A stretch of 8,194 bases of DNA from an uncultured Sphingobium sp. (lineage in GTDB: Bacteria > Pseudomonadota > Alphaproteobacteria > Sphingomonadales > Sphingomonadaceae), in contig CAMLFF010000138.1 of the NCBI GenBank assembly GCA_946479185.1, positions 1-8,194 of the forward strand, read 5' to 3'. Below the pieces are notes generated by a model. It ran no database searches, was not told the origin of the DNA, and saw only the letters and a list, made by a program, of their open reading frames with translations. Shown here in pieces: positions 6,167 through 8,194 of the stretch. Numbering within the stretch: position 1 is the first letter of the stretch; each line of letters begins with the position of its first letter. The translations under genes were made by a program, and so were the position numbers.

Positions 6167-6190
6167 ACAGCAATGCCAATGGAGAATGAC

Positions 6191-6622
6191 GTGACCTCTA
6201 AATCGATCCTCATCGTCGAAGATGAAATCATGGTGGCGATGGATATCGAACGCATTCTGGTGGATGCGGGCTATCATGTCGTCGCCATCGCATCGGACAA
6301 GATGCAGGCGATTTCTGCGGGCGCAAAGGCGGATGCTGCCTTTATCGATCTCAATCTGCGTGATGGGCCGACAGGGCCGCAGATCGCGCTGGAGCTTGCC
6401 CAGCAATATGGCACCAAAGTGGTCTATGTGACCGCAAATCCGGCTCAGATTGACGTGCCGGCCCCAACCTCGATAGGCTATATCCGCAAGCCATTCAGCG
6501 ATCCCGCGATCCTCGCCGCTGCAGCGCTAGCGCTTGAAGGGCTGGAAGCCGATCATGAGGATCTTGTCCGCTTCCCGGTCAAGATTGGCGGCTCAGCACC
6601 GAATCCGGAATCAGCGCTGTAA
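6191..6622 (+). CDS. Receiver-only (single-domain) response regulator
   Basis: The product is 143 residues from the GTG at 6191. It is a complete CheY-like receiver domain without an output domain. The acidic pocket is E10-D11, the phospho-acceptor is D53 (FIDLNL), the switch residues are T81 (VTANP) and Y97, and the conserved lysine is K100 (RKPF). Such proteins act by protein contact or as phosphate sinks or shuttles; in alphaproteobacteria they often partner HWE kinases. The FATGUY motif of SdrG-type regulators is absent. Start choice: GGAGA at 6181-6185 is well spaced for GTG 6191. In-frame ATGs at 6173 and 6179 and a TTG at 6128 have no Shine-Dalgarno, though ATG 6179 is a fair alternative adding four residues. 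The last 44 bases overlap the 3' end of the convergent HWE kinase, its likely partner. Confidence 0.9.
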   Translation: MTSKSILIVEDEIMVAMDIERILVDAGYHVVAIASDKMQAISAGAKADAAFIDLNLRDGPTGPQIALELAQQYGTKVVYVTANPAQIDVPAPTSIGYIRKPFSDPAILAAAALALEGLEADHEDLVRFPVKIGGSAPNPESAL

Positions 6623-8093
6623 CGATCAGGCCCTCCGGGTTCCATTCACGCTCCAGCTTGCCGTTGAGCTGGCGGGCAATGCTGATTTCAATGAGCTTGC
6701 TGCCAAAGCCTTCGCGGGTTGGGGCGGTTACCGCTGGGCCGCCGGATTCCGTCCAGCGGATCAAGAATTCGCCATCCTGCTTGGCAAAGTTGATCTCCAC
6801 CGTGCCGCTATCGACCGACAAGGCGCCATATTTCGCGGAGTTGGTGGCGAGTTCGTGAAACAGTAGCGCCAGCGGCGTCGCAGAACGATCATCGATCTCA
6901 ATCTCGTCACCCTCAATGAGGACGCGCCTATCACCATTGGTTTCATAAGGCGTCAGCAGCGTTTCGACGAGGCCTGAGAGGCTATCCTGCATTCTCGCCG
7001 GGCGCGAGCGCTCGCTATGGGGGCGCACGAAATCATGCGCGCGGCCAAGCGCCGCGATCCGCCCGCGCAGCTCCTCGGCGAGGGGCGCCATTGCCGGATC
7101 ATGCCGCGAGGAGAGGCCCACAAGACCTCCGATGACGGAGAAGATGTTCTGAATGCGGTGGCTCAGCTCATGTGAAATGATCTCGCGCTGTTCCTGCAGA
7201 ATCTTGCTGTCATGAATATCGGTGCAGGTGCCGAACCAGCGCATGATCTTGCCATTGCTGTCGCGGATGGGCAGCGCGCGCCCGAGCGTCCAGCGATACT
7301 CACCAGCGGCGTTCCTCAGACGATACTCGATCTCATAGGGTTCGCCCGTGTCGAGCGAATGACGCCAGACGGCCCAGGCGCGGTCCTGATCCTCCGGGTG
7401 AAACATGCCCGCCCAGCCTTTGCCATCGGTTGAGCCAGCCGGAACGCCGGTGAACTCATACCAGCGGGCGTTGTAATAATCATGGAAGCCATCGGCCCGG
7501 GTGGACCAGACCATTTGAGGCATGGTGTCCGCCAAAATGCGAAAGCGCTGCTCCTGCTCATCAAAGCGCCGCCCGGTGCTGCGCGCGGTGCGCCGCTCCA
7601 TGAGGATGCAGGATACCTGTTTGGCCAGGATCGACAGACCCTCAAGCTGTAGCGGGGTCAGCCCTGCGCGGGCGACAGGATCGACGACGCAGAGCGCTCC
7701 GAGCGGCAGGCCTTCCTCGGAGAGCAACGGTGCGCCCGCATAAAACCGAATTTCGAGCCCCGATGTGACGAGCGCATTATCCTTGAACCGGGGATCGAGC
7801 GTCGCGTCCGGCACCACGAGAATCTCACGATCCAGCATCGCATGCGCGCAGAAGGATACGTCGCGCGCCGTTTCCCGAGCATCCAGGCCCGTGCGGGCGA
7901 GGAAGCGCTGCCTTTCCGTCTCCACAACGCTGACGAGACACATCGGAGCGTCACATAATTTCGCCGCAAACTGTGTGATTGCGACCAGTTGGGGATCATC
8001 TTCCAGCCCGGGCATGTCGTGGGAAGCAATGACATCCATCCGCTCCTGCTCGGCATCGGCAGCAGCACAGGGAGCGATTTTCAAGTCAGTCAT
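6579..8093 (-). CDS. GAF-PAS sensor histidine kinase of the HWE family
   Basis: The product is 504 residues and cytoplasmic, with no transmembrane segment. A GAF domain lies at about 33-165 (SFCAHAML at 80-87, PLGALCVVD at 130-138). A PAS fold with PAC region lies at about 183-296 (MPQMVWSTRADG, then RWFGTCTDIHD). The dimerisation/phospho-acceptor segment HELSHRIQN (308-316) follows, with H312 the likely acceptor. The ATPase domain holds the N-box FHELATNSAKYGALS (412-426) with the family-typical histidine H413, WTE (447-449), and GFGSKL (462-467). The N-box His and the W-x-E motif define HWE kinases. The PAS shows no LOV flavin-cysteine motif, and the GAF shows no obvious bilin lyase signature, so the signal is unknown. 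The start at 8093 is the first Met; the ribosome site is poor (AGGA 13 bases upstream), and Met19 (codon from 8039) is an alternative. It faces, and overlaps, the response regulator. Confidence 0.93.
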   Translation of the reverse strand: MTDLKIAPCAAADAEQERMDVIASHDMPGLEDDPQLVAITQFAAKLCDAPMCLVSVVETERQRFLARTGLDARETARDVSFCAHAMLDREILVVPDATLDPRFKDNALVTSGLEIRFYAGAPLLSEEGLPLGALCVVDPVARAGLTPLQLEGLSILAKQVSCILMERRTARSTGRRFDEQEQRFRILADTMPQMVWSTRADGFHDYYNARWYEFTGVPAGSTDGKGWAGMFHPEDQDRAWAVWRHSLDTGEPYEIEYRLRNAAGEYRWTLGRALPIRDSNGKIMRWFGTCTDIHDSKILQEQREIISHELSHRIQNIFSVIGGLVGLSSRHDPAMAPLAEELRGRIAALGRAHDFVRPHSERSRPARMQDSLSGLVETLLTPYETNGDRRVLIEGDEIEIDDRSATPLALLFHELATNSAKYGALSVDSGTVEINFAKQDGEFLIRWTESGGPAVTAPTREGFGSKLIEISIARQLNGKLEREWNPEGLIVTALIPDSVLSRQS

Positions 8094-8144
8094 TGCGGAG
8101 TGCGTATCCTACCAGAAGAGCGCCAAATGGCCGAATGACTGCAG

Positions 8145-8169
8145 AACGCAGCAAATGAACGCAGGCTCC
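8145..8169 (-). promoter_or_regulatory. EcfG-like promoter candidate for the HWE kinase
   Basis: Read on the minus strand, GGAGC (8169-8165), a 16-base spacer and CGTT (8148-8145) match GGAAC-N16/17-CGTT with one mismatch, in the -35. Transcription would begin near 8138, giving a leader of about 45 bases before the ATG at 8093. This is the same spacing as the candidate before the response regulator. The region from 8094 to the window edge holds no other gene that I can see. Confidence 0.42.
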
Positions 8170-8194
8170 CACCAATGTAGGGAAAAGAAAAGCA

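Noticed and set aside
6128..6190. Longer N terminus for the response regulator from TTG at 6128
   Set aside because: There is no Shine-Dalgarno, the extra residues are not receiver-like, and the start would lie upstream of the predicted transcription start.
6191..6622. Response regulator as an SdrG-type FATGUY regulator or as PhyR
   Set aside because: The segment reads VYVTANP rather than the FATGUY motif, and there is no N-terminal sigma-factor-like domain as in PhyR.
6579..8093. Kinase as a LOV or bacteriophytochrome photoreceptor
   Set aside because: The PAS lacks the flavin-binding cysteine motif of LOV, and the single GAF without a PHY domain does not support a phytochrome.

Overview
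The window is GC-rich, densely coded bacterial chromosome DNA. It looks alphaproteobacterial, most likely from a sphingomonad. This is inferred from an HWE-type sensor kinase paired with a receiver-only response regulator, EcfG-like promoter candidates (GGAAC-N16-CGTT type), TTAA-spaced boxes resembling CtrA sites, and the style of the proteins. No rRNA, tRNA or taxonomic marker is present. I see no insertion sequence, CRISPR array, phage gene or tRNA gene.

Layout. Positions 1-223 hold a leader with a TTAA-N6-TTAA box, a small hairpin and a strong ribosome binding site. They precede a hemerythrin-domain protein with a histone-H1-like lysine/alanine-rich tail (224-775, +). A strong intrinsic terminator (805-841) abuts the ribosome binding site of a three-TM plus PRC-barrel membrane protein (856-1431, +). 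That gene runs head-on, with a 5-bp gap, into a large minus-strand gene (1437-3707). This encodes a GT-B glycosyltransferase fused to UDP-galactopyranose mutase. A 204-bp divergent intergenic region (3708-3911) with two inverted repeats separates it from a second large fusion on the plus strand (3912-6068): a family-1-like glycoside hydrolase joined to an RmlD-type nucleotide-sugar reductase. A receiver-only response regulator follows (about 6191-6622, +). It overlaps tail-to-tail by 44 bp with a GAF-PAS-HWE sensor histidine kinase (6579-8093, -), whose promoter region reaches the right edge.

How they may work together. The two fusions form a divergent pair. Each joins an enzyme acting on glycosidic bonds to an enzyme that makes or alters an activated sugar. 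A shared role in building or remodelling a cell-surface glycan containing galactofuranose and perhaps a 6-deoxyhexose is the natural inference, but it is unproven. The kinase and regulator are probably a cognate pair. Both have a one-mismatch match to the EcfG general-stress promoter at a sensible distance from the start, which suggests stress-linked two-component signalling. The hemerythrin and PRC-barrel genes share no obvious pathway with the rest.
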